Below, one piece after another: positions 21,565-30,654 of a stretch of DNA of 64,000 nucleotides. The translations under genes and the position numbers were made by a program. Numbering within the stretch: the first letter of the stretch is position 1; each line of letters begins with the position of its first letter. This DNA comes from Smallanthus sonchifolius (taxonomy: Eukaryota; Streptophyta; Magnoliopsida; Asterales; Asteraceae), in assembly GCA_023525975.1 (NCBI GenBank), contig CM042029.1:85914849-85978848 (forward strand). Direction: 5' to 3'. Below the pieces are notes generated by a model. The model had not been told where the DNA came from and did not search any database. It saw only the letters and a list, made by a program, of their open reading frames with translations.

Positions 21565-22353
21565 CTAGGCACTTTGTACGTTCAGCATTGTATATAACAA
21601 TGGAACGTCGGCCTCTGAGAACTTTGATGAAACTGTTCTCATGCTTTGAAAAATGTTGTTCTTATGTCCCAGCATGACATAGATTCTTGCAGTTTTTGAA
21701 AGATCTTGGTGCTCAATGTTGAACACTTCCTGCAAGAATCTTGGGTACATAAAGAACTGAGATTTCACCCCTTCTTGAAGGTTGTATCTCAAACCTTCAA
21801 GAATGAGGTGGGAAAAATTGAAACCCTCCCCAGTTATCATACCATGAATTGCCGACGCAAGTCCGGAGCTAAGTTGGTTCCAGCCACTCCTTTTCTGGGA
21901 TATGCATTGGAGAAGAGTGTGGCAGAGATACTTCCATTTGGGACCCATGAGTGCCTTCTCAATCGTATACTCTGTTTGATTCCCAGTGTACCCTATGGAT
22001 ACAAAGGTCCTCATGTATACGTCTCTGGGGTAAGAGATGGCGTCCCCTTCATCTTGAAGCTTGAGGTGTTGGCGGAGCTTTGCTTCAGAGATAATGATTT
22101 CCTTGCCGTCTACTGTGCCACTGATTTGGGGAGTGCCCTGGTCAGTAGAATACACGGCAGAGCTCCAAAAATCCTCCATGTGGGAAGTATAGATGGTTGG
22201 GTTGACTGTTAGGGCATGGTGAATTTTGGACCGACAAAGGAAGTCGATCATATCGTCGAATCCTTCGGATTTCTTGCCCTTTATTAGGCATGCAGTGAGG
22301 TTGTGATATGGGGAAAACTTGTCGTTTGGGTTGTTTATGTCTGCGCCTGCCAT
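21565..22353 (-). CDS. Copia extra 3' reading frame, N-terminal 262 codons
   Basis: Starts at ATG (22,353) 662 nt after pol. The N-terminal domain includes SEGFDDMIDFL, ALTVNPTIYTSHMEDFW and FMYPRFLQEVF. I associate this combination with the 3' frame of Copia elements in Asteraceae, which carry a long frame after RNase H. The function of this domain is not known to me. It ends in UAG at 21,565-21,567, and the next 1,170 codons are in the same phase, so one long protein was probably interrupted by a single C-to-T change (CAG to TAG is the simplest source). The sequence after the UAG does not fit the CARYYA read-through signal. Confidence 0.8.
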   Translation of the reverse strand: MAGADINNPNDKFSPYHNLTACLIKGKKSEGFDDMIDFLCRSKIHHALTVNPTIYTSHMEDFWSSAVYSTDQGTPQISGTVDGKEIIISEAKLRQHLKLQDEGDAISYPRDVYMRTFVSIGYTGNQTEYTIEKALMGPKWKYLCHTLLQCISQKRSGWNQLSSGLASAIHGMITGEGFNFSHLILEGLRYNLQEGVKSQFFMYPRFLQEVFNIEHQDLSKTARIYVMLGHKNNIFQSMRTVSSKFSEADVPLLYTMLNVQSA

Positions 22354-22362
22354 AGTTATGGA

Positions 22363-23012
22363 TTTGGAGGGAAGAGAGAAGGGTGTTTGAATGGTGGTTG
22401 GTATTTAGGGCTTTGAATGCTGTGGGGACGGGAGAGAAAGTGATGGGAGATAGGTTTGAAATTGAATATGAAGAGGTTGTGGGAACGTTTGAGATTGTGA
22501 TATAACGGCAGACGAAGAAAAAGCAACTTTACTTGTACAGTACAACCTGTTTCACTTTTCATTGTTACAGTTGTAAACCACTCGAGCAGTCATGGTAAAG
22601 ACTGACGATATTTACTTTTACAGCAGGTAAAAGTTAATTTAGACTTGTTTTACCCATCAGCAGCAAACTTGGTTGCTGCCGATGATGAGCTATCCGCTGC
22701 AAACTTGGTTGCTGCGGATAGTGAAGTCTTTCAGCAGCAGATTTGGTAGCTGCTGACTGTTGTATTCATTCCGCAGCAAAAAGGTTGCTGCTGACCACCT
22801 TAAAGCTATCCGCAGGAAACTTGTTCCTGCTGATAACTTAAAGTTATCAGTGGCAAAGGCTTTGCTGCTGAAGAGTAAATCTGTCAGCAGTGAAAAAGTG
22901 CTGCTGACAATAACTTTTTATTAAGAACAAAAACATAGACATATTTACAAGGAAAGATAAAGATTAGAGACATGTCTTATTCAAAGTTCATCATGCCAAT
23001 TGATTCAACTAG
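22363..23012 (-). other. Spacer between pol and the 3' frame, with TCAGCAGC/GCTGCTGA repeats
   Basis: No frame of note. From 22,655 to 22,910 it is full of short complementary motifs (GCAGCAAACTTGGTTGCTGC, TCAGCAGCAG, GCTGCTGAC) able to pair locally. They resemble the LTR hairpins and the A-A-D-K coding repeats of this element. Probably leader for the 3' frame. Confidence 0.6.
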
Positions 23013-23015
23013 ATA

Positions 23016-26000
23016 TCAAAATCTTGCTTCATCAAAAGGTTTAGTGAACAAATCAGCATATTGCTCATTTGTGTGAACCTTGGATAGGACAATTCTCTTT
23101 TTCTCAGCTTGATCCCTGATAAAGTGATACCTGATGTCGATGTGCTTAGTCTTGGAATGCTGCACTGGATTATTCGTGATAGAGATAACACTCATGTTGT
23201 CAATGTGAATCGGAGTCTGCATGAAGGTCATTCCATAGTCGAGCATTTGATTTTGGATCCAGATGACCTGTGCACAGCAACTTGAAGCTGCAATGTATTC
23301 TGCTTCAGCTGTTGAGGTAGAGACACATGTTTGCTTTTTGCATTGCCATGAGATGAGCCTTCCTCCAAGAAATTGACATCCCCCAGATGTGGACTTTTTG
23401 TCCAAGTTACAACCCCCATAGTCACTGTCAGTGTAGGCATAGAGATTGACATTTCCATTCTTTAGATACCATAGCCCAAGTTTTGGAGCTCCCTGTAGGT
23501 ATCTAAAGATCCTTTTGACAGCTTGAAGATGAGACACTTTTGGAGCAGCTTGAAATCTTGCGCAGAGACAAAATGCAAACATGATGTCTGGTCTTGAGGC
23601 AGTGAGATACATGAGAGACCCTATCATTGCTCGGTACTGATGTTGATCAGTGTCTTGTCCTTCTTTATCCGGAGATAATTGATGGTGCACTTGCATAGGA
23701 GTTCTTGCAGCAGAGCAGTCAGCCATCTTGAACCTCTCCAAGATGCTTTTAACATACTTGGATTGACTTATGAAGATTCCATTTGGTACCTGTTTGACTT
23801 GAAGTCCTAAAAAGAAATTTAGTTCACCCATTGAACTCATTTCAAATTTGGAATGCATCAGAACTTCAAAGTCTTTGCAGAGCTTCTTTCTTGTAGATCC
23901 AAAGATAATGTCATCAACATAAATCTGGACCAACAAAATTTCTTCCCCTTCATCTTTGATGAATAATGTCTGATCAATGGCCCCCCTTCTGAAGTTGTTG
24001 CTAAGTAGATATCCAGATAAAGTTTCATACCAGGCTCTTGGGGCTTGGTGTAAGCCGTAGAGAGCTTTGTCCAGTTTTAAGACCTTATTTGGATGTGCAG
24101 GATCTACAAAGCCTGGAGGCTGTTTGACATAGACCTCTTCACCAATTTTGCCATACAAAAAGGCACTCTTCACATCCATTTGATAGATCATAAAGTTTTT
24201 GGATGCTGCATATGCCAGAAAGATTCTAATGGCTTCCAGACGGGCAACAGGAGCAAAGACTTCATCATAGTCAATGCCTTCTTCTTGAGTGTAACGTTGA
24301 GCTACCAGTCTGGCTTTGTTCTTGACTACGATGCCCCTTTCATCTTGCTTGTTTCTGAAGACCCATCTTGTTCCAATGGCTGTTTGACCAGGTGGAAGAT
24401 CAACAAGCTTCCAAACATCTTGTCTTTTGAATTGCAGCAATTCTTCCTGCATTGCTTCAATCCAGCTGTTGTGCTTGAGAGCTTCATCAATCTTCTTGGG
24501 TTCCACCTGAGATAGAAAGCAAGAGAACAAACAAATGTTGGCTTCATGAGACTTACTTCTTGTCTGGATACCTGTGTGGACTTGGCCAATGATGTTTTCC
24601 AGAGGATGCTCTTTGTTTATTCTCTGAGCTGGTATCACATCCAGCCGTATTCCCTCTTCAAGATTACTTTGGTTTAGATCAGGATTGTCTTCAGTTGTGA
24701 GGAGAGGAGCTTGAGGGTTCTGATCATTGTGTTCCACATTGTCAGCAGTATTAGCATCAGAGGCCTCTTCAGCATGAATTGAGGAGGCTTCATTAAAGAT
24801 TTCTTGGTCAGATAGATTGCTGCTTGTGGTGTTGGAAGTGCTGGCTTCACCTGTACTGGCTTCAATAGCTTCTGCCACTGATGGGGGATCAATGGATGAC
24901 CTTTTCATCCTGATGTAGGGACTGGGAAAATCCAGTCTGTAGTCAGAAGAAGAGGTTGAGGCAGAAGGTGTTGATTTTGAAGAAGAAAACTCCATATTTG
25001 AGAATATGAGGGGCTCAAATATCTGGGTGAAGGAGTCTATATCAAAGAGCCAGTTAGGACCTTTGCCTTGTTCACAGACAATGTGTTCCCTGCATTCCAC
25101 ATTAGCAGATTCTTCCACAATCCGAGTCCTAGAATTGAATACTCGATAGGCCTTTGATTGAGAGGAGTAACCCACAAAGTAACCTTCATCAGACTTTGCA
25201 CCGAATTTAGGAAGAACCCCATGTGTGATGAGTATGGTACATGGACATCCAAAGGGCTTCAGGAAGCCAATATAGGGAACTCTTTTGAGCCATAGTTCAT
25301 AGGGTGTTTTCTGGAGAGGCTTAACAATAAGGACTCTATTCTGCACATAACAAGCTGTGCTTACTGCTTTCGCCCAGAAAGTAAGGGGCAGCTTTGAGTC
25401 AGCCAGCATAGATCTTGCTGATTCAATCAGAGTCCTATTTCTTCTTTCAGCAACCCCATTTTGTTGAGGGGTTCTTGGAGCACTGTATTGCCTTTCAATG
25501 CCCTTGCTCTCACAGAAACTGTTCAGAGTGTGATTTTTGAACTCTGTTCCTTGATCACACCTTATGATCTTTACCTTCAGATTGCTTTGATTCTCTACCC
25601 TAAGAATATAGGATTTGAGAATCTCAGCAGTTTCATCTTTTGTTCTTAGGAAGAATACCCAAGAGAATCTGGAGAAATCATCAGTTATCACCAGACAGTA
25701 TGACTTTTTGCCTATTGACATGACATTCGTAGGACCAAAGAGATCCATATGCAGTAGCTGGAGAGGGGTGTCATTTGTGTTCAATGTCTTGGGCTTGTGG
25801 GAACTCTTGTGTTGTTTTCCCTTCAAGCAGGCAATGCAGTGATCATCTAGCTGGAATTCTTTGTCAGGAAGCCCTCTGACAAGATTGTCCTTCACTAATT
25901 TATTGATTGTTTTGATGTTAACATGGCTTAATCTCCTGTGCCAGAGAGCGGATTCATCAACTGATGCCTTTGACAGAAAACATGAAACACTACCAGAGGG

Positions 26001-26393
26001 AGTGACTTCATTCATGTCAAGCACATATAAGTTGTCTTTTCTATTAGCAGTTAGGAGAATCTTCTCTGGAGGGGGTTTAGATAGGCCAGGAGCTAACACG
26101 AAACATTCCTTGTCAGTGAAGAGCATCCAATGTTTTTGATCACATACTTGGGAAACACTCATGAGATTGAAGTCAAGTTCTTTAACATAGTTGACTCTTT
26201 CAATACTCATCCTTTCATTGGACACAGTTCCTTGTCCAGTGATAGATCCACCTTTTGAGTCACTCCCAAAGGCAACATATCCTCCATTAAAATGTCTGAA
26301 GTTAGAGAGGATGGACCTTTTGCCTGTCATGTGCCTGGAACAGCCGCTATCTACCACCCAAGTATTGTGTTTGTTGCCTGGCTGTCCCTGCAC
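23016..26393 (-). CDS. pol: Copia pol: protease, integrase, reverse transcriptase, RNase H
   Basis: A single 1,125-codon frame. Aspartic protease DSG at residues 15-17. Integrase zinc finger H152, H157, C186, C189. Integrase core D217, D280 and E316, spaced as D,D35E. Reverse transcriptase with QMDVKSAFLYG and YVDD at 825-828. RNase H acidic residues at about 989, 1030 and 1065, ending near LFTKPFDEARF. It makes cDNA in the particle and inserts it into host DNA. The first codon is GTG inside a polyprotein, not a true start: this frame should join the upstream gag frame but is offset by a stop and a one-base shift at about 26,405-26,411. It stops with TGA at 23,016-23,018. The same phase stays open 13 more codons, so the stop may also be a mutation. 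Confidence 0.95.
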   Translation of the reverse strand: MQGQPGNKHNTWVVDSGCSRHMTGKRSILSNFRHFNGGYVAFGSDSKGGSITGQGTVSNERMSIERVNYVKELDFNLMSVSQVCDQKHWMLFTDKECFVLAPGLSKPPPEKILLTANRKDNLYVLDMNEVTPSGSVSCFLSKASVDESALWHRRLSHVNIKTINKLVKDNLVRGLPDKEFQLDDHCIACLKGKQHKSSHKPKTLNTNDTPLQLLHMDLFGPTNVMSIGKKSYCLVITDDFSRFSWVFFLRTKDETAEILKSYILRVENQSNLKVKIIRCDQGTEFKNHTLNSFCESKGIERQYSAPRTPQQNGVAERRNRTLIESARSMLADSKLPLTFWAKAVSTACYVQNRVLIVKPLQKTPYELWLKRVPYIGFLKPFGCPCTILITHGVLPKFGAKSDEGYFVGYSSQSKAYRVFNSRTRIVEESANVECREHIVCEQGKGPNWLFDIDSFTQIFEPLIFSNMEFSSSKSTPSASTSSSDYRLDFPSPYIRMKRSSIDPPSVAEAIEASTGEASTSNTTSSNLSDQEIFNEASSIHAEEASDANTADNVEHNDQNPQAPLLTTEDNPDLNQSNLEEGIRLDVIPAQRINKEHPLENIIGQVHTGIQTRSKSHEANICLFSCFLSQVEPKKIDEALKHNSWIEAMQEELLQFKRQDVWKLVDLPPGQTAIGTRWVFRNKQDERGIVVKNKARLVAQRYTQEEGIDYDEVFAPVARLEAIRIFLAYAASKNFMIYQMDVKSAFLYGKIGEEVYVKQPPGFVDPAHPNKVLKLDKALYGLHQAPRAWYETLSGYLLSNNFRRGAIDQTLFIKDEGEEILLVQIYVDDIIFGSTRKKLCKDFEVLMHSKFEMSSMGELNFFLGLQVKQVPNGIFISQSKYVKSILERFKMADCSAARTPMQVHHQLSPDKEGQDTDQHQYRAMIGSLMYLTASRPDIMFAFCLCARFQAAPKVSHLQAVKRIFRYLQGAPKLGLWYLKNGNVNLYAYTDSDYGGCNLDKKSTSGGCQFLGGRLISWQCKKQTCVSTSTAEAEYIAASSCCAQVIWIQNQMLDYGMTFMQTPIHIDNMSVISITNNPVQHSKTKHIDIRYHFIRDQAEKKRIVLSKVHTNEQYADLFTKPFDEARF

Positions 26394-26404
26394 ATGGGAA
26401 ATAT

Positions 26405-26998
26405 CTAATTAGTGGGAGGAACATTGTAGCTTGCAGCATTGTAGATAATCGTTGCTAATTTGCCATTTTCAGCAAGCTTGCAGTCAATGGAACCATTTGT
26501 TATGCTTGGAGATTGTTTGACCCTCCATTGTTGTGCTGGTGGTTTTCTAGCTTTCTTTACATTGTCGGCAGAAGATGTTGTTGCTGACAATTCTGGCTTA
26601 TCCGCAGCCGATTTTGCTGCTGAAGGCTTTGCTGGAGCAGCAGCAGTTTTTGCTGCTGGAAGCTTTGTTCTGGATTTTGCTTTGTCAGCAGCAGATACTT
26701 TTGCTACTGATGCCGTTGTTTTTGGTTGTGCTTTGTCAGCAGCACAAGATTTTGTTGCTGAAGGCTTTGCCTTTGGTTTCCTGGATTTTACTCTATCAGC
26801 AGCGATTTTGTTTGCTGCTGATGGGTTGAACACAGATGAACGATTTGCAACTTGGTTAAAAGGGTTGAACTTGCATGTTGCAGCAAAGTGGTTTGATTCC
26901 CCACATATGATGCAAGTTTGTTGAGGTTTCTGCATCTTCACTCTTTGAGGGAATAGAGATTCTCTGAACTTTGTTGCCTTTGCATCATAGCTTCTCAC
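26405..26998 (-). CDS. Copia gag-pol linker with zinc knuckle and A-A-D-K repeats
   Basis: 198 codons, opening on a GTG (26,998) that is not a real start. A CCHC knuckle CIICGESNHFAATC lies at residues 29-42. Then follows a basic, alanine-rich tract with repeated SAADK/AADKA motifs from about residue 60 to 150, and a run to the pol junction. Nucleic-acid binding is likely. The frame is connected to the next one upstream by a one-base shift near 27,000 and to pol by another near 26,407, so the original polyprotein is broken here at both ends. Confidence 0.8.
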   Translation of the reverse strand: MRSYDAKATKFRESLFPQRVKMQKPQQTCIICGESNHFAATCKFNPFNQVANRSSVFNPSAANKIAADRVKSRKPKAKPSATKSCAADKAQPKTTASVAKVSAADKAKSRTKLPAAKTAAAPAKPSAAKSAADKPELSATTSSADNVKKARKPPAQQWRVKQSPSITNGSIDCKLAENGKLATIIYNAASYNVPPTN

Positions 26999-27165
26999 CT
27001 GTTTGTTTTCTCAAAGGCATGCTGCTTTGAGTTTCTTTGGTGTTCACGGTAGTGAAAGCAGGTGCTGGCAGTGTGATTGTATTTACCACACACAAAGCAT
27101 GATACTGCTATCTTGTCCCTGTGAGAGTCCACATAGTTCTTACTTTGAAACAAATCTTTGAAGTT
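26999..27165 (-). pseudogene. Out-of-frame piece of the same polyprotein, with another zinc knuckle
   Basis: After the UAG at 27,166-27,168 the same phase stays open on minus and encodes CFVCGKYNHTASTC (27,058-27,099), a CX2CX4HX4C knuckle. It then stops with TGA near 26,997. The protein thus had two knuckles in a row, this one and that at residues 29-42 of the next frame. Too short to be an independent gene. Confidence 0.75.
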
Positions 27166-28014
27166 CTAGGGATGAGCTTTGTTATGTTCAAAGGTGGTTT
27201 CTTCTAGTGTCCTTTGAACATATGGACCTTTTTCTCCAGGTGTATGAGAGAAATCAAACGCCTTTGACTTTGACTGAGATTTGGGGTTGGTGAAGCCTGA
27301 TGTCTCTCCCTTTTCAATGTTTAGCTTTCTTCCACCTGGAGGATAGCTAATCTTGATTTGTTTGAATGGGATGGGAGCTGGAATGGTTGGAGTAACAACA
27401 GGACAACCGGCTTCAGAGAAAGGAGCAGATGGGACTGCACTAGTTTCACAGTGGTCTGAGCAGGTTGACTCAGATTCTGAAGAGGTGGAGCAGTCTTCCA
27501 CAAAAAATGCATCCATTGAAGGATCAAGATTTCGGTTTGCCATGTCAAGTTTTGCAGTATTGAAGCTTGGTTGGTGAATGGTAACATAATTAGCAAGAGG
27601 AGGAACTGTCTGGTACTCGTCACTATGATATCCAAGTCCAGTTTTTACCCTTTCATGGACTTGAATATCTAACAATCTTTGTAACTTTTTAGATGAAAAT
27701 TCATATTTTTCAACATGAACTTTCTGTTCAGCCAGTTCAGCTCTGGTAGCTTTAAGTTTTACTAATAGATCATCAATCTGAGTTTCTAGATTGGTTTGTT
27801 CATGTTTTAATGAAGAAATCTCTTTCTTAAGGCAGTTAATTTTTTCTTTGTAAGTATCTTCGACCTTTTTGAATTCAGACTTCATTTGATGAAACTCTTC
27901 ATTTTGATTTATCAGATTTTGGTTATGCTTTCTATAACCTAAAACTTTGTCAATGCAAGCTTGAGAGCAAAGATGTTCAAATACCTGAGGTGGTATCTCT
28001 GCATTGTCTGCCAT
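27166..28014 (-). CDS. Copia gag C-terminal extension, coiled coil
   Basis: 282 codons from ATG (28,014). Residues about 40-115 form a clear coiled coil (KINCLKKEISSLKHEQTNLE, then LKATRAELAEQ), followed by VKTGLGYHSDEYQTVPPL and a low-complexity region with SESESTCSD. In related elements this is continuous with gag. Here gag ends with UAG at 28,057-28,059, exactly 15 codons upstream in phase, where TGG to TAG is the simplest explanation. Probably a particle-assembly domain; function unproven. Confidence 0.8.
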   Translation of the reverse strand: MADNAEIPPQVFEHLCSQACIDKVLGYRKHNQNLINQNEEFHQMKSEFKKVEDTYKEKINCLKKEISSLKHEQTNLETQIDDLLVKLKATRAELAEQKVHVEKYEFSSKKLQRLLDIQVHERVKTGLGYHSDEYQTVPPLANYVTIHQPSFNTAKLDMANRNLDPSMDAFFVEDCSTSSESESTCSDHCETSAVPSAPFSEAGCPVVTPTIPAPIPFKQIKISYPPGGRKLNIEKGETSGFTNPKSQSKSKAFDFSHTPGEKGPYVQRTLEETTFEHNKAHP

Positions 28015-28056
28015 AAGTGCTTGGTTGGAGGCAGGAACATCTTCATATTGAAAACT

Positions 28057-29295
28057 CTAGTCAAAGTCTGAAGTTCCAACATTTGCACAGGCTGCAGTTT
28101 GTGCTGGAGGAGTTCCTTGTTGCTGCTGCTGCTGCCTGGGCTGACCTTGGTAAGCTTGTCTTTGATGGCTTGTACCCTGATTGGCTTTAGGTGACTTGCA
28201 TTCCCTAGCAAAGTGACCCATTTGGTTACAGTTGTAACATCGGATCTTGCTTTTATCAAGCCCAACTCTGGTGTTTGAGTTGTTGCCTGGAACTGATCTT
28301 CCGGTTCTAGAATAAAACCTTTTTGCTCTGAGGGAGAGCATGGCATATGAGTGCTGAATATCCATTTCTTCAAGATCATCTGGATGAAAGCATTCCAGAT
28401 CCTCCTTTATGAAGTACATGCTGCTTGAGTTGTCAGAGACAAAAGCAGTAGAGGTTGGTTGTTGAGGAGGTGCCTCAAGAAGAAATGGTGATGAGATGGA
28501 TTGTGAAGTAGTTGGTGTTTGAGGATGAGTAACAATGGGAGGATAGTAATTGCTTGCACTAGGACTGGAATGATCAGAGTGAAGCGCTGAGGTGGTGGTA
28601 GCTGATTGATAACTGGAGCTCCTTTCTTTAGCTTGGATCATTTCTAATTCATATGTTTTGAGCATGCCAAATAGCTCAGTCATCTGAAGAGTCTTCAGAT
28701 TTTCTGTTCTTCTGATGGGCACTGTATACAATGTCCAACAACTAGGCAGAGATCTTATGAACTTCTTGAGAATGTCTTCATTCTCCAGCTTTACCTTGGA
28801 GCACTGCAGTTCTCCGACCAGGTACGTGTACCTGTTATACAAAACTGTTAGTGACTCACCTTCCTTCCAGACGAAGTTTTCATACTGTTGCTTGAGAATG
28901 TCACGTCTGTTCTCCTTGACCTCCTCAGATCCAGCAAACATCTTTTCCAAGGCTCCCCATAACTCCTTTGCAGTTTTGTGAGCCTTGAAGTTGTGAAAAA
29001 CTTCATTTGGAAGGCACATTTGGATAGCTCCTAGTGCCTTGAAGTCGACCTCCATTTTCTTGATGTCTTCTTCAGAATACTTGGAGGGTTCCTTCGGAAC
29101 TAGTGGTCCTCCGGAGTCAGCAGAGGCCACCATGGGAACATAAGGTCCATCCCTTATGGATTTCCACATTCCGTATTCATGGTAGCAGAAGAAGCTTTCC
29201 ATACGGTTCTTCCACATATCATAGTCCTCCCCAGACATCAACCTCGGTGGTCGGTTGATACTGCCGATGTCTTCAGATCCATGACTCTGTGCCAT
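28057..29295 (-). CDS. gag: Copia gag (capsid / nucleocapsid)
   Basis: 412 codons from ATG (29,295), about 85 nt after the primer binding site. The N-terminal part (LMSGEDYDMWKNRMESFF, residues about 19-36, to about 230) is a UBN2-type capsid domain with WGALEKMF and LTVLYNRYTYLVGEL. The zinc knuckle CYNCNQMGHFAREC is at 353-366, with all three cysteines and the histidine kept. A glutamine run follows. Gag packages the RNA in cytoplasmic particles. It ends in UAG, in phase with the 28,014 frame, so an originally longer protein is likely. Gag itself looks functional. Confidence 0.92.
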   Translation of the reverse strand: MAQSHGSEDIGSINRPPRLMSGEDYDMWKNRMESFFCYHEYGMWKSIRDGPYVPMVASADSGGPLVPKEPSKYSEEDIKKMEVDFKALGAIQMCLPNEVFHNFKAHKTAKELWGALEKMFAGSEEVKENRRDILKQQYENFVWKEGESLTVLYNRYTYLVGELQCSKVKLENEDILKKFIRSLPSCWTLYTVPIRRTENLKTLQMTELFGMLKTYELEMIQAKERSSSYQSATTTSALHSDHSSPSASNYYPPIVTHPQTPTTSQSISSPFLLEAPPQQPTSTAFVSDNSSSMYFIKEDLECFHPDDLEEMDIQHSYAMLSLRAKRFYSRTGRSVPGNNSNTRVGLDKSKIRCYNCNQMGHFARECKSPKANQGTSHQRQAYQGQPRQQQQQQGTPPAQTAACANVGTSDFD

Positions 29296-29380
29296 TTTGT
29301 TTTGTGTGACTTGAAAAAGAATAGAGTTTTGAATAGAATCAGAAAGTGATTAAACAAATGTTAGTTTGTTTAATCTTGAG

Positions 29381-29397
29381 CCAAAGCTCTGATACCA
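29381..29397 (-). other. Primer binding site (initiator methionine tRNA)
   Basis: On minus, two bases after the LTR end, TGGTATCAGAGCTTTGG matches the 3' end of plant initiator methionine tRNA, the usual primer for Copia reverse transcription. Confidence 0.93.
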
Positions 29398-29399
29398 CT

Positions 29400-30165
29400 T
29401 GTAGGATCGTAAGATTACAAGGTGATTCTATTCTAGTTGATATTGGCGGAAACAATAGCAACCAACAAAGTAAACAAGTAAACAGCAAGAATACTGATAA
29501 ATGCACTGTTGTATTAAACTTCTAAGATTACAAGATTACAAGTAAAACTCTCTCTAAAAGCACTATCAAGGCACTAAAAAGACACACTCAAAAGCACACT
29601 TGCTATGAAGTGTTTACAAGGTATTTATAGTAACTTAGAATCAAGACAGACCCTTGATTCTAAGGATCAGATCGAACACAGACCGTCGATCTTGTTTATT
29701 AATCTAAATTACACGCAAAGGCTAATCTAGATAACTTTATTGAAACGTCTTCTTTGGCATCATTGTTTGCATGCTTGGAGACGCGCGACATTGTCCTTTA
29801 TTGGTTGCACCACTGAGGTTCCTTCTGCTTGGAGTGTGGCAGTTGCTTTTGCAGAAAGGTGTCAGAGGCGCTTCACATGGATAGTCAGCTGCAACGTTTG
29901 GTCTTCAGTGAATAAGGCTATCAGCAGCAGAGATGAGAATAATACTGCTGATAAGCCCATCAGCAGCACCTTGTGTTGAACGCTGCTGATAAGCCTATCA
30001 GCAGCAACAAGTGTTGAATGCTGCTGATAAGCCTATCAGCAGCAACAAGTGTTGAATGCTGCTGATAAGCCTATCAGCAGCAACATGTGATGAATGCTGC
30101 TGATAAGCCTATCAGCAGCATTTGTACTTAGAATAATTTGGTAGCAATCAGTCTTTGGTTCTACA
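29400..30165 (-). repeat. 5' LTR of the Copia element (right end)
   Basis: Starts TGTAGGATCG and ends TTCTACA on plus. 766 bp, same length as the left LTR. The 38-bp hairpin repeats are at about 29,942-30,120; four have perfect CTGCTGATA / TATCAGCAG arms. As the 5' LTR on minus it should hold the promoter. Confidence 0.95.
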
Positions 30166-30170
30166 AATTA
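30166..30170. other. Target-site duplication AATTA, right of Copia
   Basis: Second copy of 17,242-17,246. Confidence 0.95.
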
Positions 30171-30640
30171 AGAGCAAGACCACTAGCCTTCTTTAACAAT
30201 GAAACATGGAAAACTCGATGGATTTGGGCAGTAGGAGGAAGATCCAATCTATAGGGTACAACCCAACCTAAGCAAGAATCAAGTAACGGACATATAACTT
30301 GGGAGAAAGCTTAGAATATCCAAAGGACTTTAATGAAGTCTGAACATAAGGCTGCAACTGCAAATAAACCCATGTTCTTTCAGAGCCGTGAACATTACCA
30401 AACTGTTGCATTCTGTTTTGAGCTCTTTGCAAAGAAAATTTCAACGGTCTAATAGTTTCTTCTCTAACACACGCCTTCATCTAAATAGACACATTAGAGT
30501 CTCTAAGAATATAAGGAACATGTATGGGTGGAGCACAGCCATACAAAGCATTGAAAGGAGTATTGTCAATAACTGTATTATGGAAGTTAGTGTTATATCA
30601 CAATTCTACCAAAGATTGTTATCTATCCCAAGCGTTTGGC
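30171..30640 (-). pseudogene. Gypsy integrase relic of B2, part right of the Copia insertion
   Basis: Continues the relic cut at 17,246. Compared with 53,597-53,820 it has lost about 17 bases near 30,374 (the FEPR codons), so it had its own decay after duplication. Confidence 0.8.
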
Positions 30641-30654
30641 ATGTCAAAAATTGT

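Larger units (their letters stand above)
17247..30165 (-). mobile_element. SIRE/Maximus-like Copia retrotransposon, 12.9 kb, minus strand
   Basis: Complete structure: TG...CA LTRs of 766 bp each, 5-bp duplication AATTA, methionine-initiator-tRNA primer binding site beside the right LTR, and purine tract beside the left LTR. In order on minus: gag, a coiled-coil and zinc-knuckle extension, pol (protease, integrase, reverse transcriptase, RNase H), then a long extra 3' reading frame. Integrase before reverse transcriptase defines Copia; length and extra 3' frame fit the SIRE lineage. The LTRs differ at 8 of 766 positions, so the insertion is young. At the commonly used plant rate of 1.3e-8 per site per year, about 0.4 million years. 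Pol is open, but single-base stops and frameshifts break the rest, so this copy is probably not autonomous now. Confidence 0.95.

Noticed and set aside
21565..21567. Programmed UAG read-through between parts of the 3' frame
   Set aside because: The following bases are GGTGAC, not the CARYYA type. A simple C-to-T change fits better in an element with several other new stops.
19325..22212. Plus-strand open frames opposite the Copia 3' frame (for example 20,942-21,310 and 21,706-22,212)
   Set aside because: They are antisense to long minus-strand frames, whose codon bias opens them; no family resemblance.
26985..27010. CAG|GTGAG on minus as a splice donor joining Copia frames
   Set aside because: A one-base shift explains the frame change equally well, no acceptor with a matching phase was evident, and a second zinc knuckle would be lost.
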